From positions 12,789,902-12,853,901 of the forward strand of contig CM044959.1 of NCBI GenBank assembly GCA_024516035.1: DNA of 64,000 bases. Direction: 5' to 3'. Position 1 is the stretch's first letter, and every line of letters begins with the position of its first letter. The notes under the pieces were generated by a model. The model had not been told where the DNA came from. It ran no database searches and saw nothing but the letters and a program-made list of their open reading frames with translations. The translations under genes and the position numbers were made by a program. This document shows, one piece after another, positions 1 through 34,735 of the stretch. The stretch comes from Bactericera cockerelli. Its lineage: Eukaryota > Arthropoda > Insecta > Hemiptera > Triozidae.

Positions 1-291
1 TAATTCATTTTTAATTCTCATTAAACTATCCCTTTTTCTCTTTTACCTTACTACAGTCATTGCTTCCCAGCTTCATTTTTTTTATATTTCTTCATCTGTT
101 AACTTGCCGATGAGGGCGATGAGGTAAAGTGAAGTAGCTGAGATTAATGTTTTGGAGATCGCGCATGACACTTGGTCTATTTTTGTGCATAAATTTAAAA
201 TCGTCGAAATCGAATTTTGTTTCAACGAAATTCGGATCGCCCTAAAAGATTATTGCTTTAAACCTGGCGGGACGCAGTCATATATATTATA

Positions 292-732
292 CAGGGTGGT
301 CCAGAAAGTTTGCACCAAAATGATAGGGGTAATAAAAGAGACCATTTCCAACAAAAATATTCCCGGACATTTTCCTTTATTTTTTGTCGTTTTCAAAATG
401 GCGGCCAAAACGTGTGTTTTTCAAATGTGTGCGTTTAGAACGTTGACAGCCTAAATGAGCATGATCATTAAAACATTGAACGGGTTAATTTAACTTATTT
501 TAATTAAAATTTTATTTTCAATTCAAAAATGCAATCCGTTTTTTTCTAGGTGGTACAGAAAAAAATAAAAAAATCAAAAGCCAACCAAAGTCGGAATATT
601 TGAAAAACACACGTTTTGGCCGCCATTTTGAAAACGACAAAAAATAAGGGAAAATGTCCGTGAATATTTTTGTTGGAAATGGTCTCTTTTATTACCCCTA
701 TCATTTTGGTGCAAACTTTTTGGACCACCCTG
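292..732. mobile_element. Foldback element 1 (CAGGGTGG termini, TA target)
   Basis: Long inverted repeats: the left arm from 292 (CAGGGTGGTCCAGAAAG) recurs as its reverse complement ending at 732. The arms are roughly 130 bp and include a conserved GTCGTTTTCAAAATGGCGGCC stretch (one base shorter in homology than shown is possible). Both ends are flanked by TA within TATA. Small ORFs here come from the arms. A non-autonomous Tc1/mariner-like element is the best reading from TA target and terminus; no transposase is present. Confidence 0.75.
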
Positions 733-929
733 TATACAAATGTCAAGGAACCAAGGTCTGTCGTAATCTAGCTTGTGATCAATTGTATACTATGGACATG
801 AAAGGAGCCTAGACATTGGATTTGGGCGTCCATATAATCCTCTCACCACCGTGATTTAGGTATCAATACCTATCTCACGGACACGGAATTATTATTATAT
901 AATTGTATACTATTTGTAAAATATTTTTT

Positions 930-1215
930 TTGTAATTATTACTAAGTTACGCGCGCCCTAAAACTTTTTATATTCTTGTTGCAAATAATATTGAATGTTA
1001 TAGATGGCGGCATGCAGTCATATCCGACATTGAAGGAACTAAGATTACGACAGACGATTACAACAGACCTTTTGGTTCCTTCAATGTCGGATATGACTGC
1101 GTGCCGTTAGGTTATAATCGAGTTATTTTGCCTTAAATTACAGGCAATTGTATTTGCAACAATAATAAAAAAAGTTTTAGTGCGCGTGTAAGTTTATAAA
1201 AATTACAAAATTGAT
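930..1215. repeat. Imperfect hairpin repeat
   Basis: An inverted repeat centred near 1,055: the left arm contains GCAGTCATATCCGACATTG and the right arm its complement, with further weaker pairing outward (TTGCAAATA / TATTTGCAA). Parts of the same repeat flank foldback element 1 (266-290 and 735-765), so element 1 landed inside another copy. Confidence 0.6.
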
Positions 1216-1921
1216 TTAAAAATTTATATCATAAAAATAGAACGCAAATGACTTCTGCTAGTGGTGGGATTATATTTACTCTGCGAGAAAAAAACATCTT
1301 AGTAAAAAAATCTTGTGACTGAGGTATGTATTATTAGTACCTCTTTGGTAACTTCAGCAATAAGAGTTAAAATATTTTGTCGTACCCTGTAGAAACTTCG
1401 ATAAAAATTTCAAGACGTTGGTAGCTTCGGGTACATTAGCTTTTCTTGTTTTTATGCTTTCTGTTTATGTTCTTGAATTTTTAAATTTTGGCGCTTTTAC
1501 TTTTTTGCTACCTTTGGCGTATTTCACAAAAAATACGCCAACTCCGTTTCGCGAGAGCAAAACTCTACTGGCGCTATCTTGAAGAATCCTTTGGAACTAA
1601 CATTTTTCGAAAAACACGGTGTTTTTTTGGAAGTAAAGAACCCGACCTATAATTCAATATACTTTAATAGGAAATAAAATGTCTCTGTTATATAATTAAA
1701 TATTATAAATATTTAACCATGGAACATGAAGACAATTGGCTCTATTCATAAGAAGAAGTAATATTACTTTTTTAGTTATTTAAATTTTCCTTACAAAATT
1801 TCAAGTAATGACCAGTCGGTATTTATAAAGTTTAAAGATCAAATGCTTTTCCTTTTTTGGATTTAAGTGGTACTTGGATATTCATAAAGTTGATACGTAT
1901 GTTAACCCCCCCCTCGAAATT

Positions 1922-2350
1922 TCCAAGAAACCCCAGCAAAAATGGAATGGGTGAGATTTCTGAACCCTGGTCTAGCTATGTCACTGCCTCAAAATTTTGG
2001 GGAAAATGTGGTATATTTCACCTTTAAATGTGTTCAGAAGACTGATTCAGGTGCACAAAATGTATAGGTACTACAAAAATCACAAGTCCATTTTCTGAGT
2101 AGATTGTCAATAAAATGATCTTGTAAACCTTAACAGATGTAGAAAAGTTCTCCAAGTTTACCTTTTTGTATTTTTTAACATTTTGAGCAGCTGAATCTAC
2201 CTCCTGAACAGATTGGAAAGTGAAATACACCTCATCTTGTCTGATCCAGATAGTCAGGTTGTAAGATATGATCAAAAAGTTTCCAAGAAACCCCAGCAAA
2301 AATGGAATAATGGGTGAGATTTCTGAACCCTGGTCTAGCTATGTCTAGCT
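1922..2350. repeat. Direct repeat pair, about 70 bp
   Basis: The block starting CCAAGAAACCCCAGCAAAAA at about 1,922 recurs almost unchanged at about 2,282 and continues through CTGGTCTAGCTATGTC in both. The roughly 290 bp between them shows no gene I can support. Confidence 0.7.
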
Positions 2351-2459
2351 AAATTGTTCTTATATGAACAATTTAGAAAAGTTCAATTAGCGTAACATGT
2401 TGCAAATCTGCACAAACTGTCTAATTATTGATGAATGCATCCCCAATGTTTCAAAATCT

Positions 2460-3560
2460 TTATTTTTTTTTTTTTTCAACAAATAACTTTTATTTATTTA
2501 CATTTTTGTTATTTACAATGGATGAAAAGAATATAAGTATCAAAAAAATTATTATAACACAACTAAAATAAATTAGATAATATGCAAAAGTTCAATCAAA
2601 CAAAAGGTTGGAGGACAAAACCTCAATTTTGTGAAACTTTTGGCTTAATCTTGTTCACTCAATACCAGCACACTAGCACTAATTTGAAGAATCCTTTTGG
2701 GAACTAGCATTTCCAATTCAAGATTTGTAACCAAACCTAGACCATCAGAATAAATTCTCCTTACAGAGCAACGAGAGCTATAATGTGTGATCCAACAAGC
2801 ACTTCTATCTTCTAATTTAATTGAAATCATGAGCTTACAAACCCATTTTCCTTATTAAGGAGGTAATAAGTGTCATATTATTAATTAATTAAAAACACAC
2901 TTATTAATTATATCCAACATACCTACCGCATTTTGACTGTATATTACACAGGAAAACAGCACAGGAACTACTACTATATCACCAGAAAAATAAAATAGGG
3001 TATGCATTGACTCTGCATAAGAATAGAAGAAAAATCAACTGGGTATATAGCACAATGAACTTGATAACAAATTCACCAACAGTGAGATAATCCATTTACA
3101 TACAAATTATAGAGGTGTTTGCTTAAATTGGAAAGGGTTTGGCTTGCAAATTGGACTGAAATAGCAACAAGAATGATTCCACAGTTTTTTTTTGCTTTCA
3201 CAATAGTTTATCCATTGACTGTCAGTTGATAGTGATTGCTTCATTGAATACTAATTCATAACATACCTGGTGATAATGGTAGAGATAGTACATGTACCAT
3301 CATCAATACTGGGGGTTCCATTATCAGTGACTGGTGATAATAACAACTTTTATGAACTAGAAAACACCAGTTATTTTCTTCGATCTTCAACAAACAAAAC
3401 ACAATTTCAAGTTACTGATACAAAGCACTTTCCACAGTTTCCTTCATCCAGAGAAAACTCCTTCGCGATTTCAGGACGAGGTTTTAGGACTTTCGGGATA
3501 AAAAAAACACAACTTTCTTCTGCTTGCCAGTTGCCAGCCACGAAAGTTTGTAATCCAGCT
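2460..3560 (-). other. Possible small minus-strand transcript, unresolved
   Basis: On the minus strand there is an open stretch at 2,645-2,830 with balanced amino-acid composition (it contains WITHYSSRCSVRRIYSDG), followed downstream by AATAAA and a long A run at about 2,464. Upstream, an ATG at 3,321 leads to a plausible donor (CCAG|gtatgt) at 3,267. The two pieces do not join in frame by simple splicing, so a missing exon, a pseudogene or coincidence are all possible. I do not recognise the protein. Confidence 0.25.
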
Positions 3561-3914
3561 GATAGATAACTGATAACGTTACGTGTCGACGTGACTGAAT
3601 TTTCGGTACAATGTTGCCAGCTCTCAACAAACTCGTTTTTGTACTCCGTACTCCGGCATGATTTTCAATACTTATTTTTTTAAATGAATCATTGACTATA
3701 ATTATTAAGAGTTGATTAAATCAAATTTGATCAGTGTGGCAGCAGATAAATGCACAATTAAAAGTTGTTAACTGATTCGGCAAAAAAGGGCCGCAAGGAC
3801 CGTTCTTTTTAATTGGTTAACGATACAAAAAAAGTTACTGAACAACATTTTCTTAGAATGAAAAATTAATTTACCGGGATTTTCTATGGTCCCGCTTGGA
3901 CTAACTTTTTCTTA

Positions 3915-4188
3915 CTAACTTAACTTGGGCATTTTAATGGACCGTAAATTTTCTTTTCCTGAGCACATCTCGATCCTCTCAATGCGTTGTCATCGACTCT
4001 TGGGTTATGACTTTCATTCTTCTAAAGGTTTATCAACAATTCCCTTCAAGACTTTGAAAATATATCTCAATCAGTTATACGAGCCTCTATACAGATCCTT
4101 CGAAATCATATTTATGGAATCTAATATCATAATTTCATATACTTCTCCATATTCTGTTTATATAAGCCAAATTGTTGATATTATATAA
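3915..4188 (+). pseudogene. Non-LTR retrotransposon RT C-terminal remnant
   Basis: The translation contains NLGILMDRKFSFPEHI followed by HRLLGY, which resembles the motif at the C-terminal side of many LINE reverse transcriptases (DLGV-x-D-x-KLSF-x2-HI, then LG-aromatic). The fragment has no catalytic core and ends at a stop. It is an old, truncated LINE piece. Identification rests on this one motif. Confidence 0.45.
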
Positions 4189-4702
4189 GTTATTTCTCTT
4201 TTATCTCAGTTCTCATTTTCATCTTCATTGGTATTTCAACACAGACATATGGTACCCTTTGTCATCTTGGCAACCTGCTAGAGGGCAGGAAGGCGGCTTT
4301 CACAGCATTTCTCTCTTGTAAATTAAGGGGAAAACTTGCTGCGAATACTGAAACCGAGATGGTCCCTTAAAACTTTAGGGTTAAAATTCCTCAAGATTTC
4401 TGACTTGGCAACATCGCTGAACATGAAAAAAGGCTCGTTCACATTGTCACAAAGTTTCACGTTCCGTGATTTGTTACATTTTCAGTATTGGTAAACAAAA
4501 CGTTTTCTTCTGGATAAAAATTGGAATCTCAGTGGAAAGGAATGATTAGTTAAAAGTAAAAGGTGAAAATTCTTTCTATATTTTAAACTTTTGATCATAT
4601 TTCTCGGTTGTATCCATCTAGAAATAAGGGATCCTTATTAAAATTCATCTTTATCAGTTGGGTTATATGAAATATTTTTTTTTTTGATCTAGCTCAACTT
4701 AA

Positions 4703-6088
4703 CCCATTAACGCCCAGATTATTTTTTTTTTGGAAATTCGATAATTTGAGCAAATATCCTTGGTCAGTATTTTCTCAGGAGTACAGAAATACCTCATTTT
4801 CTATTTTCCGACTTACGGTTTCCGAGATATGGAGCGTTGCCATATGGTAGGCGTGGGCGCTAACGGGGTCAAAACCTCTTATATTTTAAAACTCATTTTC
4901 TTGTGTTTTATGTGATTGTAAATCAATTTTTGTGCGATAAATAAAACGAATAATACTTTTTTAAATGATAGAAAAGAAAATTTGTATTTTGATAGTATTA
5001 CAAAATTATTATCAAAAGTAGGTAGGTATACATAATTATTGCTTTTGAGCATTGATGGTAATTTGTGTCATTAGTTATTATCATCATTTTTTCTTGTGGT
5101 AACCTGAGAAACAAGTAATACACAAACCAACGTCACATTTTTCACACTTGGTGCGAATAATTGATGAACACATTGCTCCCAAACACCATCTTCGTGTAGC
5201 TGCTGCAGTTACCAAATGATCAGTACCATCGTAACGAATATCATCGGACACTTTTCCCGTTCCAGTGATATTTGATGAGGACCTTCGGCCTACTGTTCGT
5301 GCCATATTTCGTAAGATAAACAGTGACAAGTTCACGTCGGAAATGTAATTGGGAAATGTTCGGATTGTTTTTCTTGTAAATTCTCCATGCATTTACAACA
5401 CAAGCGTCTATCAACCAGGTGAACAAGGGCCACCACCATTTTTTTCCGCGCATACTAATCCTGTAATTTGCAATAGACTGATCCATGAGATCAGTCCCAC
5501 CCATTGATACATTGTAGAGTCCGATAGAATTAGGTTGCTCAACCTGGATAGGTGGATAGTCTTCCGTTCCTTGAATGAAAATCGTTTCATTTGACCTGCA
5601 GGGATAGCTCCAGCTAAGGTAGACGCTACAGTCACTACTGAGTTGTCATTCCAACGCACTATGTTCACACTATGTTTGATAGCATATCCGCCCACGCCTA
5701 CCATATGGCAACATGAACTTTGGACAGTCACAGAAACTTTAGAAATGACAAATAGACAACAATTAAAATTTAAATATAATAAAAATATATTTCTAAAAAA
5801 TATAAAACGTAAACTTTACGTAAAATTAGTAACTTAAATTTTTTTAAAGGTACTTACGTAAATCGAATCGACATTTTCCAAACAAAAAAAAATACTTCGA
5901 TAATTAATTGATTATAGCATTGATACGAAACTTTTCTGGAGCTAGGCACTCATCAAATAAATAGATGCATACGATTATGAGTAAAACCAAACGACAAAAT
6001 TAACAAAAAGTTGAACTGGTCAGTGACAGTATCGAACGGAAAAATACATGTTTTCTGTTGCCATATGGTAGGCGTGGGCGCTAATGGG
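4703..6088 (-). mobile_element. Degenerate piggyBac-type transposon
   Basis: The element is bounded by TTAA at 4,699-4,702 and 6,089-6,092, the piggyBac target site. The ends read CCCATTAACGCCCA and, on the other strand, CCCATTAGCGCCCACG. It carries a broken transposase on the minus strand (5,084-5,731). The right-end block GCCATATGGTAGGCGTGGGC is also present near the left end (about 4,839) and, inverted, at about 5,690, so the ends are repeated internally. At about 1.4 kb and with most of the transposase missing it cannot be autonomous. Confidence 0.8.
5084..5731 (-). pseudogene. piggyBac transposase remnant (C-terminal third)
   Basis: Three overlapping frames together give the C-terminal third of a piggyBac (DDE_Tnp_1_7) transposase. 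In order: a WNDNSVVTVAST segment, the family motif MGGTDLMDQ followed by RGKKWWWPLFTW, then a Cys-rich C-terminal finger (C-x4-C, CEKC, CITC, terminal H). The frame changes near 5,545-5,575 and again near 5,270-5,310, and the N-terminal two thirds with the first catalytic aspartates is absent. This is a dead copy. The family call is confident; the exact frameshift points are not. Confidence 0.85.
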
Positions 6089-6149
6089 TTAATCAAACTT
6101 CTCACTTGGCCTTCTCTAATCAGTATTCAACATTTCTGATTTCTGTGTT

Positions 6150-6196
6150 TCACAGCCCTCCTCATTGAAGTATTCCATCTGAGACTGTAAATATGG
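6150..6196 (+). other. Candidate first exon of the PRP4 kinase gene
   Basis: An ATG at 6,193 is followed at once by a strong donor (ATGG|gtaagt). The next recognised exon (6,984) has no Met and needs an upstream start. However, the phase does not fit directly: one base is left over where two are needed. Either a base is missing here, another small exon lies between, or this is not the start. Confidence 0.3.
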
Positions 6197-6539
6197 GTAA
6201 GTATTATAATTCTAGCAATGCCATCATCTATTGAATCTTTAAATTAATATTAGGAGACTCAGATTTTTGTATGATGTAAAGAATTCTACTCTTGCAGCAA
6301 GTTATGTATGTGTGCTATGTATAGCTGTATCCAGTGAATTCCTCTTGGTATCTACCTTTTTGGCAATGTTGAAACACATATTGGTTTACTTAGATTAGAA
6401 TCCATGGGAAGCTTAATTCTATGATTTTTGGTGAAGATCGGGTATATTTAACTGTAGAAGTGTGCAAAATGTAAAAAAATACACAAAAGTTCAATTTTTA
6501 GGTTTTCTCTTATTTCCTCAGAATTTTCATTGTCAATTA

Positions 6540-6815
6540 TCTTGGAAACCATAGCAGATATATTAAAAGTTATCAGAATTTACGTGACGGTTGGTGATTG
6601 GTAATTTTTGGTTCTCTACCTTTAGCAGCTGCATTCTATGTCTCATTGAAAAGATGAAATTTTGCACTGTTTCTTGTGTGCTGTCCTGTATCTGTTTTGA
6701 GCTCCCCGTGATTCTTGAATTTTGGATTTCAAACATAGACTCAAATTCTTGAATAATCACAAATGTGTTCAATAGGATTCAAATCTGGCTGTTTGCTGGC
6801 TAGTTAAAATTCCAG
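6540..6815 (-). pseudogene. Tc1/mariner transposase C-terminal remnant
   Basis: On the minus strand near 6,755-6,810 the sequence encodes KQPDLNPIEHICDYSR, the hallmark PDLNPIE segment around the last catalytic residue of Tc1/mariner DDE transposases. Downstream, a frame change leads into about 60 more related-looking residues. The rest of the gene is absent. It lies in the first intron interval of the PRP4 kinase gene, on the opposite strand. Confidence 0.65.
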
Positions 6816-6983
6816 CCTCTTGAAAAAAAGTCTGTGACTACATGCAAATTATGCATGTAGTGTGAGTTTTAGAGTTTTGCATGAATGTCTCAGTTATATA
6901 TTTTTTGTCCTGGCATTAAGAAATATGTAAATTGCTTATTTTCATTTCAACATGTTTAGTACAATACATTTTGTTTTGTTTAG

Positions 6984-30476
<23,493 letters not shown>

Positions 30477-30479
30477 GAA

Positions 30480-31870
30480 AAATCGTTTTCGTTTTTGGGG
30501 AATATAAGCAGCTCTTTCACCTAGAAAAAGTGGAAAATTATTTTAAAATTTTGTGAAAGAATATAGAAAAAATCTTTTTTTTTTAAAAAATAGGGGGGAA
30601 AAAACTTTTATATCAAAAGTTTGGGGGAAATCATTTTATTTTTGAAAAAAAATGAAAAAATCCTTTATTTGAAAGAATTGGGGTAGGGTTAAGTCCCCTT
30701 TTTAGACTATTTTTTTGCAAGGGGGTTTAAAATTTTGCAGACGTTGTGTTAGCAAAATATTACCCCTTAGCTTGGATAGTATCAACTTCATTTTTTGTTA
30801 GTTTTTTTAGGAATTCCCTACTTTTTAAAAAAAAAGAATTTGTATGTAAAAATTTCATTTTTTAAAAATAAATATTGGGGTTTAAATTTTTTCCCTTTTC
30901 TCCCGGGGTACCCCCCAGTTTTTTTAATTAACTTGCAGATGATCTTAAACCAAAATTAAATTTTTAAAAAAAATTTACACGCCCTTTTAAAATTTTTATT
31001 TTTTTTTCAACAAACTTCAGAGTAATATGAAAGAAAAAAATGGTAAAAAATTTTTTAAAATCACTTTCTAATAAATTTTAAGATATCTCCAGATTGTTAT
31101 GAGTAAAAACCAAAGGTATTAAAATTTTAAAAGCACTCTTTCCTTAAATTTTACTAAAAATAGTTTGTTCCTTTCAAATTTTTTTACCGCCTCATTTGAC
31201 AAAAAATTTTAAATTTAGTGTTTTTAAATTTTTAATAAATTATCTAGATATTTTTTTTTTTTTTTTTTTTTACAAGGTTTACATTTTGGGGGCTCTTTTT
31301 TTGGGGGCCCTGAAATTTTAAAAAAAGCTCAAAATAGATGAGAAAAAAATAAGCTCAAACAGCTCCCCCGGTAGTTCTGTATTCTGCCCTAATACAATCA
31401 CTTTTTAAAACTGAAAAAAAATTTTTTCCCAACCTTGGTTAAATGGTTTTTATAAAAAAGAAAAAATTTTTTTAAAAATTTTTATTGTTAAAATGTTTTT
31501 CCCTTGAAACCCAAATTTTAATTTTTTAGGCCATGTTTTTGATTATTTTTTTGCCAACTAATAAAATATTATTAACATAAACATTAGACCCCAAAAAAGT
31601 TCTTTACAAAGTTAACATCCCCTTTTTTTTAAAAACTGCTATAACTAAAAAGGTTTTTTTTGCGTAACCCACAAATACAAATTATCTTCTTTGTTATCCT
31701 CATATTTTGAGTAGACATTACAACATCTTTAGAATTTAAAAAATACATATGTAAAAGTTGTTTTATCAATTTACATTTCTAAGTTCTTAATTAGGAGGTA
31801 AAGGCTCAAATTTTAAAAATGATTATCTAGGTTTTAAATGGGACCTTGCTATTTCATTCATCTGGGAAGG
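30480..31870. other. AT-rich interval, no gene seen
   Basis: Mostly T and A runs with scattered C or G runs. I see no coding signal, repeat family head or splice-bounded exon. Confidence 0.6.
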
Positions 31871-31879
31871 TAAGCATTT

Positions 31880-32240
31880 TCCAAGCTCCGTTCAGAATCC
31901 GTTGTACAATGTCTTGAGCAAACTCTCTATCTTTTAAATTTTCTTACTCTTAATTAGCTAGGATAACATATCGAATTCTTTCATTTCCATTCTGTGAATT
32001 TCAATTCTAATGTCTTCTTTCCCTTAACTTTTTCAATGTTCTCTTCCATTTGCTTTGATTTGTTCCAACAACATTCTATGTACTCTATTTTTTTTGGTAG
32101 CAGTTTCTGGACTCAGTTTCTCATTTTTCCAAGCTGTCTTGATTGTTTCTAAGACTTTTTGAACAGAGAACAGTTTTCTTCTTCATTTTCACCATATCTG
32201 TCTCTACCATATCAAACAATGAATTTCCAGCTACATTCAT
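31880..32240 (-). pseudogene. GINS complex subunit SLD5 (GINS4) N-terminal fragment, frame-damaged
   Basis: SLD5 is one of four GINS subunits in the CMG replicative helicase. On the minus strand an ATG at 32,240 follows a splice-like TTTTCAG|. Downstream, across at least two frame changes, the reading is LETIKTAWKNEKLSPE, then KKIEYIEC, KQMEENIEKVKG and IEIHRMEM, matching the SLD5 order (LIE-x-AW-x-NEK, ECMxEQ, MEEN, IHQMExERI). It stops after about 110 residues and I find no C-terminal B domain in the window. It lies at the edge of the poorly polished zone, so it may be a real exon with errors or a pseudogene. Confidence 0.55.
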
Positions 32241-33791
32241 GGTGACAAGGAATGCCAAACACCTGAAAACAAAACATTGTCTTAATATTAATTTGGGGAG
32301 AAATGTTTGACTTGTATAGCACTAAGGTAGAGTAAGTAGTAATAAATATTGTTTATTATACATTCCATGGATAGGGTAATGTGAGATTTTACCTAGCTTG
32401 ACTACATTGGGAGATGGAGAGTGATGGTCTCCAAGCAAACTTAACACGTTTGTTACCAAGCCAATTTTTTCAAGTTTTACGTAAGGACCAGGCGGAAAAG
32501 TCGCTGTTGCATCCTGGGACCAAAATTTTTTTTTTTTTTTTCATATTTGCATCGTATTTTGTACAAGAATCAATCCTATAACTGTTCTAATACTAACAAC
32601 CTACCTCAAAAAGGCCATATATGGATGTCCGGTCCCTCGTTAAAAATTTTGATAACAACCACATGTGTGGTTTTCAGTCCCAAAGAAAAACAACAAAAAC
32701 ATCCACATATGGCCGTTCAGTAACGAACGTGTTTAGTGGAAAAGTTGGCTTGTACTCAACCACATATTCTCTATGTGTATTCAACCATTGTGAGAACTTG
32801 AGCTATTTCTTATCAAGCCATTATTTTATTTATATACAGGGTGGACCAAAAAAACGTTTACACCCGTTAATGGTAGATTACTGACGACATTTCTAGGACG
32901 GATCTGCAATCCGTTTTTTCGGATTCGCCTTTATAACTGCACAAAGATGATTTTTTTGCAACTTTCTGAAAAAGTCCGACTTGGCTTATTCTTCAGGTCA
33001 GAACTTTTTTCCTGTTTAAGATGATTGATTCTGAACAAACTTCAGAAAGCCAACAAAATTTCGATGTTTCTAGCTACATACTTTGTTTTTTTACGGTTTG
33101 GTTTGGCATCTTTTTTGACACCTGAATAGAAAAAAAAATTCTCATGTAAATTTTTTACACTTTGAAACACTCAAGATTTGCCCGAGCAAATTTTGGCACA
33201 GACATGGGCAAGTTTGATAAAAGTTGGCGGCCAACCCAAGGATGCTAAAAAATAATTTTACGATTTTTTTATCATGTGATCTTCTGGGTAAACAAACCAG
33301 GTAAGTCTCAAAAAATGATGCTCAAAATCTTAAAAGTGTTGACCGTGTAGGGTCGTCTTGTACTCCAAGAGTAATTAGCTATTTATGTCTGATAATTATT
33401 TTCCTTGAATTAATTAAAGGCCAGTCAAATTAATGATTGTTTGTTTCTCGATGATAGTTTTCAAGCATATTTTTCTGCATTCTATGAAATATTATCTTTA
33501 AACTTCTTGAGTTTTTTTAGTACAAGTTAGTTACATTATTATAATTAGGATGCTGAAATGGCAGATACGCATTTAGCATATGGATTTGCCAACAGGAACA
33601 TTTGGGATCAAGTGAAAAACATAGTTTACGAAATCTGGTAGCAAGAATCCTGTTGGCATTCGATGACCTGACAGAAAAACCTGGAATCTTCCGCAACATT
33701 CGACAGAACATGGGAACATGATGAAGAGATTCAACCTTAGCATCCAGGAAGGTGGACGCCACTTCCAACAGTTCCTCTAAGGGAATTGAGA

Positions 33792-33795
<4 letters not shown>

Positions 33796-33838
<43 letters not shown>

Positions 33839-33915
33839 AAGAGAGAGAGAAAAGTGAGAGAGGCAGAGAGAGAAAGTGAGAGAGGCAGAGAGAGAAATTG
33901 AGAGAGGCAGAGAGC

Positions 33916-33955
<40 letters not shown>
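33796..33955 (+). repeat. (GA)n microsatellite
   Basis: GA dinucleotides with periodic GGCAGAGAGAGAAA interruptions. The long Ser/Leu ORF on the minus strand is a product of it. Confidence 0.9.
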
Positions 33956-33957
<2 letters not shown>

Positions 33958-34084
33958 CAAGAAGGTAGAGGGACAGTTCTGACTTTCTGAGTTAGAACTA
34001 AGGTACTAAAGTCACCAATGGTTTCAAAAAATTGTGTGAGGAGAATCCATAGTGTGTACTATGGCTAAATAAAATGGTAACAGT

Positions 34085-34180
34085 CTTTTTTATTTTGTAG
34101 TCATGAATTTTTTTGCTGGCTCTGGCGTTCGGACCGGGTGGACTAGCTTACCACTGAGCTAATCGTGCGCGTCTAATCAT
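34085..34180 (-). repeat. SINE family E head
   Basis: TTTTGTAGTCATGAA and GGCTCTGGCGTTCGGACC with CTTACCACTGAGCTAA match other family E copies on the minus strand. Confidence 0.6.
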
Positions 34181-34669
34181 TTCTCATTGAACATACTTAC
34201 ACAAAATGTATTTTTAAATACCTTTTTGTTTATATCAAAATAGTATAAAACATAATAAAGACTGCAAAAGTTTATTAATTTTACAAAATATTATCTTGTT
34301 TTTTCAAGACTTCTATAAGAGTTGGCAATCGGTAAATATTTGTTATTTAATTAGTATTGTTTATGATAGAAGAACCTACCTACATATTTACCTGGCTTTA
34401 TTTTATAAAATCTACTTTTGTTAGGAAAATTCACAAGTTTTTTTTCTATCTTAGGGAAACATAAGAAAAACTATCCTTGCATTATCAAGGCAGTCTCTCA
34501 GGGGCTTACATGAATAATAATTATGTGTATTGTGATACCAATAGTATCTGATATAACTCAATTTACAGATGGTATCACCCCAAAAAAAACCATAAGTTGT
34601 TGGTGTTACAACAGGTCAGTTACAGGTATGAATAAAATATTCCATCAGATGTTTTTGATAATTAAAATA

Positions 34670-34735
34670 ATATTGACCGTCGAGAATTGAACCTCGGTCA
34701 TGCGACTAACACTCTTAGCACTACCACATCTAGCT
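34670..34735 (-). repeat. tRNA-like repeat
   Basis: On the minus strand GTTAGCTAGATGTGGTAGTG and GAGGTTCAATTCTCGACGG resemble A and B boxes. The flanks do not form an acceptor stem. Confidence 0.5.

Noticed and set aside
3270..3569. 99-residue plus-strand ORF
   Set aside because: No recognisable motif; the opposite strand looks more transcript-like.
33517..33960. 147-residue Ser/Leu ORF
   Set aside because: Translation of the GA microsatellite.
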